Assembly (NCBI GenBank): GCA_902558835.1
Contig: CACEFK010000003.1
Location: forward strand, 1 to 64,000
Direction of reading: 5' to 3'
Length of the DNA: 64,000 bases
DNA from: an uncultured Pelagibacteraceae bacterium
GTDB taxonomy: Bacteria > Pseudomonadota > Alphaproteobacteria > Pelagibacterales > Pelagibacteraceae
Below are positions 1 through 9,676 of this stretch, piece after piece. Position numbers and translations under genes: made by a program. The notes under the pieces were generated by a model that saw nothing but the letters and a program-made list of their open reading frames with translations, was not told the origin of the DNA and did not search any database. Each line of letters starts with the position of its first letter. The first letter of the stretch is position 1.

Positions 1-1
1 T

Positions 2-274
2 AATATTAAATTTGGGCTCGATATACCTTACATCAATTTTAGACGGAACGTTGTTACAAAAGGTATTCAGTTAAACGATTTAATTGGAAAAAAATTGAAA
101 GTAGGAAATGTTGAATTAGAGGGAATTGAATTATGTAGACCGTGTCGACATTTGACCGAAATGCTTGATCAAAAAAATATTCTTAAAGAATTTATGAGAA
201 AAGGAGGCCTTAGATGTCAAATTCTCTCATCTTCCAAAATTAATGTCGGTGATAAAATAGAAATAATTAATTAA
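2..274 (+). CDS. MOSC domain-containing protein, C-terminal part (5' truncated by window)
   Basis: Open frame from base 2 to TAA 272-274: NIKFGLDIPYINFRRNVVTKGIQLNDLIGKKLKVGNVELEGIELCRPCRHLTEML...; MOSC-like CRPCRHL motif. Confidence 0.75.
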   Translation, partial: NIKFGLDIPYINFRRNVVTKGIQLNDLIGKKLKVGNVELEGIELCRPCRHLTEMLDQKNILKEFMRKGGLRCQILSSSKINVGDKIEIIN

Positions 275-1575
275 GGTTTTGCAGTTTCATTAACTGGATT
301 TTCATCAAGTGTTGCAGGTGTATCGGGGTCTAGTTCTAGTCCAGCAGGTGTAATTGTTGCTGGTACAGGTGTAAAAGTTGAGTCCGGGTTTTCAACAGTT
401 TCTCTAACTTTCATCCTATATAAACCAAATCCACCAATTATCGCATGCGCAATAATTAAAAAAATAAATAAACCATTTAATCCAAACCATTCCATAAACA
501 CAGAACATAAAATAGGACCACTAATTGCGCCTACACCAAAGATAAACTGCAAACCACCTCCAGCTGCTACGAATTTTGATTTAGGAACAAAGTCATTTGT
601 GTGGGCAAGGTTAAGTGAAAACAAAGGAAGACATAAACTTGAATACAATCCTACAGCAATAAAAAATATAATTTTTCTTAAAGCAAATTCATCCATGTAA
701 TAAATATTTTGAATAGGATCATTTGAAGTTAGAATTGAAATAAACGCTAAAAAACAACTTCCAAAAGTTGTAATAACAATTACTTTTCTTCTATCAAATG
801 TATCTGAAAAATAACCTATCGGTCCTTGGCCAATCACTCCTGCGATTGTTGCAATAAATAAAAGTATTGATGTTTCAACCAAAGAAAATTTTGCAAGTGT
901 TGCATAAACAGATATTAAAGAAAAGAATGCTGCATGAATGATGCCAGTAAAGAAAGAGCTCAATGAACCAAGTGGTGAAATCTTATACAATTCTTTGATG
1001 CTTATTGTTTCAATCTTTTTAAATTTAGGCGCAGGTCTTTTAGTTAATAAAATAGGAACAAGCGCAAGAGAAAGTAAAATAGAAACTAAAATAAATGGTT
1101 CGTAGTCTTCTGGTTTGCTAACATTAAGTAGCAACATACCTATAGCCAAACCAAAGTAAAGTACCATCATATAAGCTGACAATAGTTGTCCTCTATTTTT
1201 ATTAGTCGCTCTATCATTTAACCAGCTTTCAGTAACCACATAACAACTAACCAAACTTATACCTGTTATAAATCTACTAATTGTCCACATAAAAGGATTT
1301 ACATAAACAACAGCAATTAAAGCACTTAAAGATGCAAGTGAAGCGAACGCAGCAAAAACTCTTATATGACCAACTTTTTGAACAAAGTTAGGTGTTGTTC
1401 TTGAGCCTACAAAGTAACCAACATAATATCCGGACATAAAGATACCAGTTGTAAAAACACTAAAATCTTCAAGTACTGATCGAATACCCATAACTTGCAT
1501 TTGCAAACCATGAGCAATCATCATTACCCCTATCCCTATAAAAAGAGCCCAAGACTTTTTTACTTCTTTTTGCAT
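271..1575 (-). CDS. MFS transporter
   Basis: 434 aa, about 12 hydrophobic segments, MFS loop motif (GYFSDTFDRRKVI). Confidence 0.85.
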   Translation of the reverse strand: MQKEVKKSWALFIGIGVMMIAHGLQMQVMGIRSVLEDFSVFTTGIFMSGYYVGYFVGSRTTPNFVQKVGHIRVFAAFASLASLSALIAVVYVNPFMWTISRFITGISLVSCYVVTESWLNDRATNKNRGQLLSAYMMVLYFGLAIGMLLLNVSKPEDYEPFILVSILLSLALVPILLTKRPAPKFKKIETISIKELYKISPLGSLSSFFTGIIHAAFFSLISVYATLAKFSLVETSILLFIATIAGVIGQGPIGYFSDTFDRRKVIVITTFGSCFLAFISILTSNDPIQNIYYMDEFALRKIIFFIAVGLYSSLCLPLFSLNLAHTNDFVPKSKFVAAGGGLQFIFGVGAISGPILCSVFMEWFGLNGLFIFLIIAHAIIGGFGLYRMKVRETVENPDSTFTPVPATITPAGLELDPDTPATLDENPVNETAKP

Positions 1576-1604
1576 ATTTAGTTTTTAAGTTTAATAGTTT
1601 CTGG

Positions 1605-2480
1605 CTACCTAGTTTTGGTTTGTGTTTTTTTTATGGCTAGTAAAGAATGAATTGCTATCGTAATAATGATAACGATACCTCCATAGATAGTTTCGTTAGA
1701 GGGCTGTTCTTTAATAACCATCCAAACCCATATTGGTCCAAGGATAGTCTCTAATAGAAAAAATAGATTAACTTCGGCTGCTGTTATAAATCTTGGTGCT
1801 ATAGTGACTAAAACAAATGGTATGGCTACACACATTACACACATTAAAGGTATATAAAAAATATCATTTTCAACTAATGCAAAGTCTTTAACAAAGAAAA
1901 AGGCAAATATAGCAACGCACGATTTTCCAATTACAGCAGCAGGTACTAAATCAATAGTTTTAGCATATCTTGCAATGTTAGCATTACAAGCTAATCCAAA
2001 AGAAGTGATTAAACCAAACATATCTCCATAAAAATTGCCAAGACTTAAAGAGTCGTAAAAAATATAAACACAAGCAATAAAGGTAATTATTATAGCGACC
2101 CAAGTTTTATTATCTGGTTTTTCTTTTAAGAAAATAGCTCCTAAGATTGCTGATAGCATTGGTGCAAGAGCTACCATTAATAAAGTATTTGCTACATTAG
2201 TATTTTGTATTGAAATAATAAAAGTAATATTACAAATAGAAAAACTAATTACATAAAAAATACCTGGATAACCAATTTTAAACAAAGCTTTTAAGAAATT
2301 ATTTTTATAAAATAAAAGAAGACCAACTAAAACTACCACAAACGGTATTGCCCCTCGGTAAAAAAGCATTCCCCAAGTATCAATATTTGATAATCTAATT
2401 AACAAAGAGTCAGGCGTTATAAACATAATTGCAACAAAAGCCATTAACGAACCTTTTTGCTGATTAGTTAAATTATTCAC
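1605..2480 (-). CDS. EamA/DMT family transporter
   Basis: 291 aa, 10-TM EamA-like repeats. Confidence 0.8.
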   Translation of the reverse strand: MNNLTNQQKGSLMAFVAIMFITPDSLLIRLSNIDTWGMLFYRGAIPFVVVLVGLLLFYKNNFLKALFKIGYPGIFYVISFSICNITFIISIQNTNVANTLLMVALAPMLSAILGAIFLKEKPDNKTWVAIIITFIACVYIFYDSLSLGNFYGDMFGLITSFGLACNANIARYAKTIDLVPAAVIGKSCVAIFAFFFVKDFALVENDIFYIPLMCVMCVAIPFVLVTIAPRFITAAEVNLFFLLETILGPIWVWMVIKEQPSNETIYGGIVIIITIAIHSLLAIKKTQTKTR

Positions 2481-3403
2481 GCTTTAAGCTCTTTCCAAAA
2501 AGTTTTAGCTAAATTTTTTCCAGATAGATCATAAAGTGTTTTAAGCCCAGTTGGAGATGTAACATTAATATCCCCATTGAGTTTTTGATCTATAAAATCA
2601 ATTCCTGCAAAAAAAATATTTTCTTTTTTTAAATCTTTTGCAATTAGTTTTGAAATTTTAATTTCTTTACTTGTTAATTTTATATTAGTTGGTTTTGCTC
2701 CTTTACTCATATTGCTTAAAATTGAACCTTTCTTTGGAACTCTTGAAATTGCACCACACACTTTACCATTAATAATAAAAACCCTTTTATCTCCGTTACT
2801 TATTTTTGGAAGAAATTTTTGGCACATAATATGATTATGTTTTTTTATAAATTTACTAACTAATTTTGAATTAAATTTAGTTAGTAAATGAATATCGTTT
2901 CCACTGAAACTATGGATGGGCTTTAAAATAACTTTTTTGTTTTTTTGGAAAAATTTTTTAATTTCATCCATATTTTGAGTAAAAATAGTAGCTGGCATGT
3001 ATTTTTGATATTTAGATGAATACAATTTTTCAGAAATATTCCTTACTGAAGTAGGGTTGTTAATTATTTTAACTTTAGTCTTAATTGTATCCAAAATGTA
3101 TGTTGTAGAAATATACTCAAGATTAAAAGGTGGATCTTGGCGAATAAGAATAAATTTACATTTACTTAAGTCTAGGTTTTGTTTTTTTGTGATTTTATAG
3201 AATTTTTTATTGCTATAGTTAAATTTAATAAAAAAACCCTTAGCTGTAACTTTTGAATTTACAACTGATAAGTCTTTTGGATCGTAATAGAAAATTTTAT
3301 ATTTTTTCTTCTGAATTTCGTTTGCTAAAAAAACACTTGTATCCGTTAAAGGATTTAGTTTAGAAGGATGATTTCCTTGAACAGCAATAATTTTATTTAT
3401 CAT
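2477..3403 (-). CDS. gshB: Glutathione synthase
   Basis: ATP-grasp GshB-like: RQDPPFNLEYISTTYILD, NNPTSVRNISEKLYS, GDKRVFIINGKVCGAISRVP, NVTSPTGL; adjacent to gshA. Confidence 0.88.
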   Translation of the reverse strand: MINKIIAVQGNHPSKLNPLTDTSVFLANEIQKKKYKIFYYDPKDLSVVNSKVTAKGFFIKFNYSNKKFYKITKKQNLDLSKCKFILIRQDPPFNLEYISTTYILDTIKTKVKIINNPTSVRNISEKLYSSKYQKYMPATIFTQNMDEIKKFFQKNKKVILKPIHSFSGNDIHLLTKFNSKLVSKFIKKHNHIMCQKFLPKISNGDKRVFIINGKVCGAISRVPKKGSILSNMSKGAKPTNIKLTSKEIKISKLIAKDLKKENIFFAGIDFIDQKLNGDINVTSPTGLKTLYDLSGKNLAKTFWKELKA

Positions 3404-4688
3404 ACAATTCGTCTAAATTTTCGTTTTTTGAAAATTTACTAATCATATGATCTGCGTTTGTTGTCTTATTATCAATTACTTTTTGTAGGTGGTTTAGGAA
3501 TACAGTCTCGTTATTACCTTTCTTACTTAAAACATCTCTATTCTCCAACCCTTTTCTTGAAAGATCTAAAAGTGTAGATGACCAATAAAGAAGATCTTTA
3601 CCCATTAATTGAGTATTAAATCCTTTTTTTGGTGCCTCTAAATAGGCATTAATTATTTTATCGTTTTCCCATTTCGAAATAAGTTCATGAACTTCATCTA
3701 AATTTCCATAAAGCATACCTATATTGAAAGCTGGTCCTGCACACAAACAATCCCAGCCACAGGTATCCATTGATCTCAATTCTATATACTTTTTTACTCT
3801 ATTCTCGGTAAATATTGTGCTTAAGTGAGTTGTTAAGTCTGTTTCAGTTGGAAGCCTATTTCCAATTTCTTGAATTTTTCCTTCCATAAAATCCTTAAAA
3901 ATATATTTCCTACCGGAAATATACTGATCTTCATTTTGTATAAATAATATGGGAAAATTAATTACAAAATTTGCATATTTTTCAAAATTCATATCTTCGA
4001 AAAATAATTTAGGCAATCCACCTCTAGAAGTGCTTTGCCATACTTTAGATCTATAAGATAAATAGTTACTATTTTTTTTCTCCACGATTGAGGAATTTGC
4101 AAACAAAGCGATTGCAACGGGTACAATTGAGTTTGCTACTCTAAACTTTTTAATAAAATCTTCTTCTGAGCCATAATCTATATTTAACTGAGTGCCACAT
4201 GTTCGATACATCATATCTAAACTAAGTTCACCACCTAAAGGCATATCCTTAGTCATCAATTCATATCTTTGTTTAGGATTGTTTGGTATTTCATTTAATT
4301 TAGATATTGGATCGAATCCTGCACTAACAATTTTTATATCTAATTTTTTTGTAACTTGTTTTAATTCAAACAAATAGTCTTGTGACTCCGCACAAGCTTC
4401 ATGCATATGATTTAATTTATCTCCTGATAATTCTATTTGGTTACCTGGTTCAAGAGTTATATTTTTTCCACCTTTATTAAGAGCAATGATATTTTGTTTT
4501 TCAAAAACTGGATTCCAGCCAAATTCAAGTAAGGCTGTAAACATTTTTTTTATTTTTGGATAATCAATCCTTTTATTGTCCGAATTATTAAATAAAAACT
4601 TTTCATGCTCGATCCCAATTTTGAAATTTTTGGGTTCTTTAATACCTGATTTAAAATAATTTATAATTTTTTCTTTTGAATCAATCAT
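3393..4688 (-). CDS. gshA: Glutamate--cysteine ligase (alphaproteobacterial/plant type)
   Basis: GIEHEKFLF, ELSGDKLNHMHEACAE, MMYRTCGTQLNIDY, ELRSMDTCGWD motifs. Confidence 0.88.
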   Translation of the reverse strand: MIDSKEKIINYFKSGIKEPKNFKIGIEHEKFLFNNSDNKRIDYPKIKKMFTALLEFGWNPVFEKQNIIALNKGGKNITLEPGNQIELSGDKLNHMHEACAESQDYLFELKQVTKKLDIKIVSAGFDPISKLNEIPNNPKQRYELMTKDMPLGGELSLDMMYRTCGTQLNIDYGSEEDFIKKFRVANSIVPVAIALFANSSIVEKKNSNYLSYRSKVWQSTSRGGLPKLFFEDMNFEKYANFVINFPILFIQNEDQYISGRKYIFKDFMEGKIQEIGNRLPTETDLTTHLSTIFTENRVKKYIELRSMDTCGWDCLCAGPAFNIGMLYGNLDEVHELISKWENDKIINAYLEAPKKGFNTQLMGKDLLYWSSTLLDLSRKGLENRDVLSKKGNNETVFLNHLQKVIDNKTTNADHMISKFSKNENLDELYDK

Positions 4689-4717
4689 GCGTTGTAAGTA
4701 GTGATTTATAGCTAAAT

Positions 4718-5275
4718 TTAAAGATAATAATAAGGCTCTTTTGCGAATATTTTTTTAACCAATGGCTTAAAATCTTCCAAAGTCATACTTTTGTAATTAG
4801 GGTCAAAAGAGCATTGGTCATATTTTTCACAAAAATCTATAGTGTCTTGATAATACTTGTGGTCTTTAAATTTATCTCTTGCATTTCTGTCACCCCCTAA
4901 ATGATGAGCACTGTAGTAAGTTTGAAAAAGACCATGGTGTAGAATAATCCAATAAGTTCTTTCTGAAACATAAGGTCTTAGTATAGATGCAGCATATTGA
5001 GAATGATTCATTGGTGCTAAATCGTCTCCAATATCATGTAATAAAGTTGCAACAACCATTTCATCACTTTCTTTATTTTTAAAAGCTCTTGTTGCTGCTT
5101 GTAAGGAGTGTTCTAGTCTAGTGACTTTGTAACCTTCTAAAGTTGTAGTTTGTTTAGATAAATAATTTAAAACTCTCTCAGCTGTTTGTCTTTCAAAGTT
5201 TTTCTCAAATTTTTCAAGAAGCTCATAATCTTCCTTAGTTCCATTTTTCATTTCAGTAAAATTTACTGTTTTCAT
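4718..5275 (-). CDS. HD-domain protein, PhnZ/MIOX-like oxygenase family candidate
   Basis: VTRLEHSLQAATRA ... LLHDIGDD ... MNHSQYAA ... ILHHG ... KYDQCSFDP: H..HD..H..H..D metal ligand pattern. Confidence 0.7.
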   Translation of the reverse strand: MKTVNFTEMKNGTKEDYELLEKFEKNFERQTAERVLNYLSKQTTTLEGYKVTRLEHSLQAATRAFKNKESDEMVVATLLHDIGDDLAPMNHSQYAASILRPYVSERTYWIILHHGLFQTYYSAHHLGGDRNARDKFKDHKYYQDTIDFCEKYDQCSFDPNYKSMTLEDFKPLVKKIFAKEPYYYL

Positions 5276-5278
5276 AAC

Positions 5279-6760
5279 TTAATTGTTTGATCCAGTGCTT
5301 AGTAAAGATAACTGAGTTATTTTATTATCTCCTAATTCATCCACTAATTTAACAGGGTATTCACCTGTGAAATAATGATCTGTTAATTGTGGATATGTTT
5401 CATTTCTTTTTTCAAAACCAATAGCTTTATACAATCCTTCAATTGACAAAAATCTTAAAGATTTAGCCCCAATATATTCACAAATTTCATCATTTGTTTT
5501 ATTTGCTGCTAACAATTCCTTTTTTGTAGGTGTGTCTACACCATAGAAATCCGGATATCTTATTTCGGGGCACGCAATTTTAACATGAACTTCTTTTGCA
5601 CCAGCATCATAAAGCATTTTAACAATTTTATAAGATGTTGTTCCTCGAACAAGAGAGTCATCAATTAGAATAATTTTTTTATCTTTTATTGTTGTTTGAT
5701 TAGCATTTAATTTTAATTTAACACCCAAGCTTCTAATTTTTTGGCTTGGTTCAATGAAAGTTCTTCCAACATAATGATTTCTAATTAACCCATGTTCAAA
5801 GTTCATTTTTAATTCTTGAGCAAAACCCATAGCAGCAGCATTTCCAGAGTCTGGAACTGGAACCACTATATCTGCATCAGTATCATTTTCTTTTGCAAGT
5901 TCTCTACCGATGTTCTTTCTATGCTCATATGCTGTTTTTCCTCCTATTAAACTGTCTGGTCTTGAAAAATATATATATTCAAATACGCAAGGCCTAACTT
6001 TTTTAGAAGGGAAGGGCTTAATACTTTTCAGTTCATTATTTTCAATTAATACTATCTCACCATTTTCAACTTCTCTTACAAATTTTGCACCAATAATGTC
6101 AAATGCACAGGTTTCTGATGCCAAGACATAACTATTGCCAAGCTTACCAATTACTAGTGGTCTAATTCCATAAGGATCTCTAACTCCAATTAAAGAGTTT
6201 TGAGTTAACATCACTAATGCATAACCACCTTGAATTTGAAAAATTGCATCGATTACTTTGTCAATTGTTTTTGGTCTTTTTGATTTAGCAATCAATTGAA
6301 CAATCGTTTCAGTATCTGAAGTAGTGTAAAATATAGCTCCATCTTCAACAAGTTTATTTCTTAAAGCTATTGAATTAGTAAGATTTCCATTATGCGCAAC
6401 TCCAATTCCACCTGCATTAGTATCAGCAAAAAAGGGCTGAATGTTTCTTAATATATTGTTACCAGTTGTACTATATCTGTTATGGCCAATTGCATAATTT
6501 CCCTTAAGATTATTAAGTACCTTTTCTTTGTTGAAATTATCACCAACTAAACCAAATCTTTTTTCAGAATAATATTTTTCTCCATCAAAAGTAACTATTC
6601 CACAACCTTCCTGACCTCTATGTTGAAGAGCATGCAGCCCAAGTGCTGTTAGAGCTGAAGCATCCTTTGCATTGCTAATACCAAAAACTCCACATTCTTC
6701 CTTTAGTCTTGGATTATAGCTCTGTAATTTTTTCTTTAGAATCTTGATATGTTTTTTCAT
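5279..6760 (-). CDS. purF: Amidophosphoribosyltransferase
   Basis: EECGVFGI catalytic Cys, ALQHRGQEGCGI, PRTase motif IILIDDSLVRGTT. Confidence 0.97.
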   Translation of the reverse strand: MKKHIKILKKKLQSYNPRLKEECGVFGISNAKDASALTALGLHALQHRGQEGCGIVTFDGEKYYSEKRFGLVGDNFNKEKVLNNLKGNYAIGHNRYSTTGNNILRNIQPFFADTNAGGIGVAHNGNLTNSIALRNKLVEDGAIFYTTSDTETIVQLIAKSKRPKTIDKVIDAIFQIQGGYALVMLTQNSLIGVRDPYGIRPLVIGKLGNSYVLASETCAFDIIGAKFVREVENGEIVLIENNELKSIKPFPSKKVRPCVFEYIYFSRPDSLIGGKTAYEHRKNIGRELAKENDTDADIVVPVPDSGNAAAMGFAQELKMNFEHGLIRNHYVGRTFIEPSQKIRSLGVKLKLNANQTTIKDKKIILIDDSLVRGTTSYKIVKMLYDAGAKEVHVKIACPEIRYPDFYGVDTPTKKELLAANKTNDEICEYIGAKSLRFLSIEGLYKAIGFEKRNETYPQLTDHYFTGEYPVKLVDELGDNKITQLSLLSTGSNN

Positions 6761-7259
6761 TAGGAAATTCTTTTATCAGATAACTACTACCTTTTTCTAA
6801 ATATGGAAAGACGTATGATTTGTCAAAATTTATTGGCCATTTATCATGATTATAAACAATATGAACACCAGAAAAGATACATACAGAAATTATGTAAGCT
6901 CTTATAAAACCAAAAAAGAATCCAAATGTCGTATCTAAGCCACCGATTCCCGTATATCTGACTGCTCTACTGATTCCTTTATTAATTAATAAAACCAAAA
7001 AGATAACAACCACAAATATTGCTATTCCCAAACCAACATCGAGCACATACTCATTATCAATTATGTCTTTTACATAGGGTTTAATTTTAGGAAATAAAAT
7101 TAATGTAATTATGTATGCTAGCAACCATTTAGCCATTGAAAGGATGCTTAAAATAAAGCCTTTTTTATAACAACTTATCAAAGAAAGGATTGTTAAAATT
7201 AAATAAATTAAATCAATAATTGATATTGCTTTATAAAAATCTTTTATGATTTCTAACAT
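6714..7259 (-). CDS. cvpA: CvpA family protein
   Basis: 181 aa, 4 TM, immediately upstream of and overlapping purF. Confidence 0.85.
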   Translation of the reverse strand: MLEIIKDFYKAISIIDLIYLILTILSLISCYKKGFILSILSMAKWLLAYIITLILFPKIKPYVKDIIDNEYVLDVGLGIAIFVVVIFLVLLINKGISRAVRYTGIGGLDTTFGFFFGFIRAYIISVCIFSGVHIVYNHDKWPINFDKSYVFPYLEKGSSYLIKEFPNEKTYQDSKEKITEL

Positions 7260-9655
7260 TAAGATGATTTGCCAAAAGGTTTAATAATTAAGATTAATGC
7301 AGGCAGTAGTGTTAATACCGATATCATGGCTAATAGCATAGCCAGGCCAGTAAACACACCAAAATAAATTGTTGGGATAAATTTTGATAACACCAAAATT
7401 GAAAACCCAAAAACAATCGTAATTGAAGTGTTTAATATAGCAACTCCAACAGTTGAATGACAAGTTTTTAATGTTTTATTGTAATCCTTTATTTTATTAA
7501 ACTCTTCTTTAAATCTATAAATATAGTGAATACTGTTATCTACAGCAATTCCTATTGTAATTGCTGCAATAGTTATAGTCATCATATCTAAAGGTATTCC
7601 TAACAATCCAATTATTCCTAGTATAAAAAAAGCAGCAATAAAATTTGGAACAACGCCAATTAATGAAAGTTTAATATTTCTGAATAAGATTATGAACATT
7701 GAAAATATTCCAATCATAACTAATCCCAATGTTAAAATTTGAGATTTAAACAGGCTTTGTAATAGATTATTAAATAATATTAATACACCTGCTAATTTGT
7801 AATCTTTTTCCTCTAAACCAAATTTGTCTTTTAGATCAAAATTAATTTTGTTAATTAAATCATTTCTTCTTAAATCTTCCTGCGAGTCTATAATTCTTAA
7901 ACTAATTCTAGCCTCATTATCTTTAATTGAAAGATAGGGATCAATGATTTCAGTTTTAATGCTCTCAGGAATTTTAGAGTAAAGTACTCCCATTTCTAAA
8001 GTGCCTAAAGGCTTATTATTATTTAATTGAGTAGCAACCTCAATAATTGATGAAAAAGATAGAACTTTACCAATTTCTGGTAAGCTATCTAAGTAATTAT
8101 GAACAGATGTAATTAGATCAATTTTATCTTTGGTAAACCAATATTTTTCATCGTTAGTATCTTCTTCATCACCCCAATCGTCAAACTCGTCATCTTCCTC
8201 AGATTTTTTTACCTTTTCTTTTTCAGGAAATTTTATAATAACCTCTAAAGGAGTAGTTCCACCTAGCTCTTCATCTATAAGCTCCATACCTTTATAAATT
8301 TCAGTATTCTTATCAAAGTAATTTATAAAACTATTTTCAACTTCAAGCTTACTAATTCCAGAAATACTGAATATTATAACTATTCCAGTTACCAAGAAAA
8401 TTGAGTTTTTATTATTTATAGAAATTAAACTAAGTAAATTTGTAATTTTAGATTTCTGTTCTTTTTTAACGGTTATATTATTTGTGGGTGCAAAGTTTAA
8501 AAGGGTAGGTAGTAAAGTAAATGTAATGATAAATGATGTAATTAACCCAAAAGTCATCATCCAGCCAAAATCAATAATAGGTTTTATTTCACTAAAAATT
8601 AAAGATAAGAAAGCGAAAATTGTCGTTAGAACAGTATAAAGAATTGGCCAAAACATTTTTGAAGTTGTTAAGGAAATAATTTCAAAATTGTTTTTTGATG
8701 GAAAATCTTTTTTAAGTTGAAGAAATCTTGTGCTCATATGAATATTCATTGCCATTGTTAGAATTAACATCAGTGCAATGAAATTTGATGAAATGACTGT
8801 AACTTTCCATCCTAGCAATCCAAGTAATCCCATCATTATTATCACAGAAAAAAGACAACTGCTTATAGGAACTATAATCCAAAGAAGGTTTCTAAAAACA
8901 AACCATAAAGTAGTAATTATAAATAACAGAACTCCCAAACCAAAAACAATTATATCGCTTTTGATAAAAGTCATCATATCATCAGCAATCATTGGTATTC
9001 CTCCTAGATAAATTTTTCCAACATTACTATAACTTTGAATAACTTGTCTAATTTCTAAAATATTCCGATGGTTTTGTTTTTTGATTTGATCTTTAATTAA
9101 TTCAACTTCTTCTTTTGATTTATTTTCTATATCTTCTAATTTTTGAGACTGTTTAATGTTAACAATAATTCCACTAGTTTTGCCGTCTTCACTAATGACG
9201 AAATTTCGAAAAACAGGACTATTTAAAATTTCTTTAAAACCTCTATCTCTATCAACATCTTCATCTTTTAATGTTTTGAAGCTTTCTAGTCTTTCCTGAA
9301 GAGGGGCATCAGAGTTATTTAAAAGAGGAATGTCTAATAATGTAATCACACTATGGACCCAATTGAGGCTCTGAATTTTATATTTTAAACTTAATAAATT
9401 ATTAATTGATGAGTCAGTTGCCATTCCCTCATTTGGTGTATAGGTAAGAATTAAAAATTCTTTAGATCCATATCTTTCAGAGATTTCTTTTAAATATACT
9501 AGATCTGGGTCACCCTCTATTAATAAGGTTTCTGATGAAGCATCTAGCCTAAAATTTTTTGCATAGTATCCAAAACTTAATATAGCAATAATTAACAACA
9601 CAAATATTGCTTTGGGATTTTTAAGGATAACGTTTTGATAAAAATGAGCTATCAT
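7259..9655 (-). CDS. RND/MMPL family transporter
   Basis: 798 aa, two SSD-like TM blocks, ITIAAITIGIAVDNSIHYIYRFKEE motif. Confidence 0.85.
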   Translation of the reverse strand: MIAHFYQNVILKNPKAIFVLLIIAILSFGYYAKNFRLDASSETLLIEGDPDLVYLKEISERYGSKEFLILTYTPNEGMATDSSINNLLSLKYKIQSLNWVHSVITLLDIPLLNNSDAPLQERLESFKTLKDEDVDRDRGFKEILNSPVFRNFVISEDGKTSGIIVNIKQSQKLEDIENKSKEEVELIKDQIKKQNHRNILEIRQVIQSYSNVGKIYLGGIPMIADDMMTFIKSDIIVFGLGVLLFIITTLWFVFRNLLWIIVPISSCLFSVIIMMGLLGLLGWKVTVISSNFIALMLILTMAMNIHMSTRFLQLKKDFPSKNNFEIISLTTSKMFWPILYTVLTTIFAFLSLIFSEIKPIIDFGWMMTFGLITSFIITFTLLPTLLNFAPTNNITVKKEQKSKITNLLSLISINNKNSIFLVTGIVIIFSISGISKLEVENSFINYFDKNTEIYKGMELIDEELGGTTPLEVIIKFPEKEKVKKSEEDDEFDDWGDEEDTNDEKYWFTKDKIDLITSVHNYLDSLPEIGKVLSFSSIIEVATQLNNNKPLGTLEMGVLYSKIPESIKTEIIDPYLSIKDNEARISLRIIDSQEDLRRNDLINKINFDLKDKFGLEEKDYKLAGVLILFNNLLQSLFKSQILTLGLVMIGIFSMFIILFRNIKLSLIGVVPNFIAAFFILGIIGLLGIPLDMMTITIAAITIGIAVDNSIHYIYRFKEEFNKIKDYNKTLKTCHSTVGVAILNTSITIVFGFSILVLSKFIPTIYFGVFTGLAMLLAMISVLTLLPALILIIKPFGKSS

Positions 9656-9676
9656 TCAAGCTCTTTATATTGGAAT

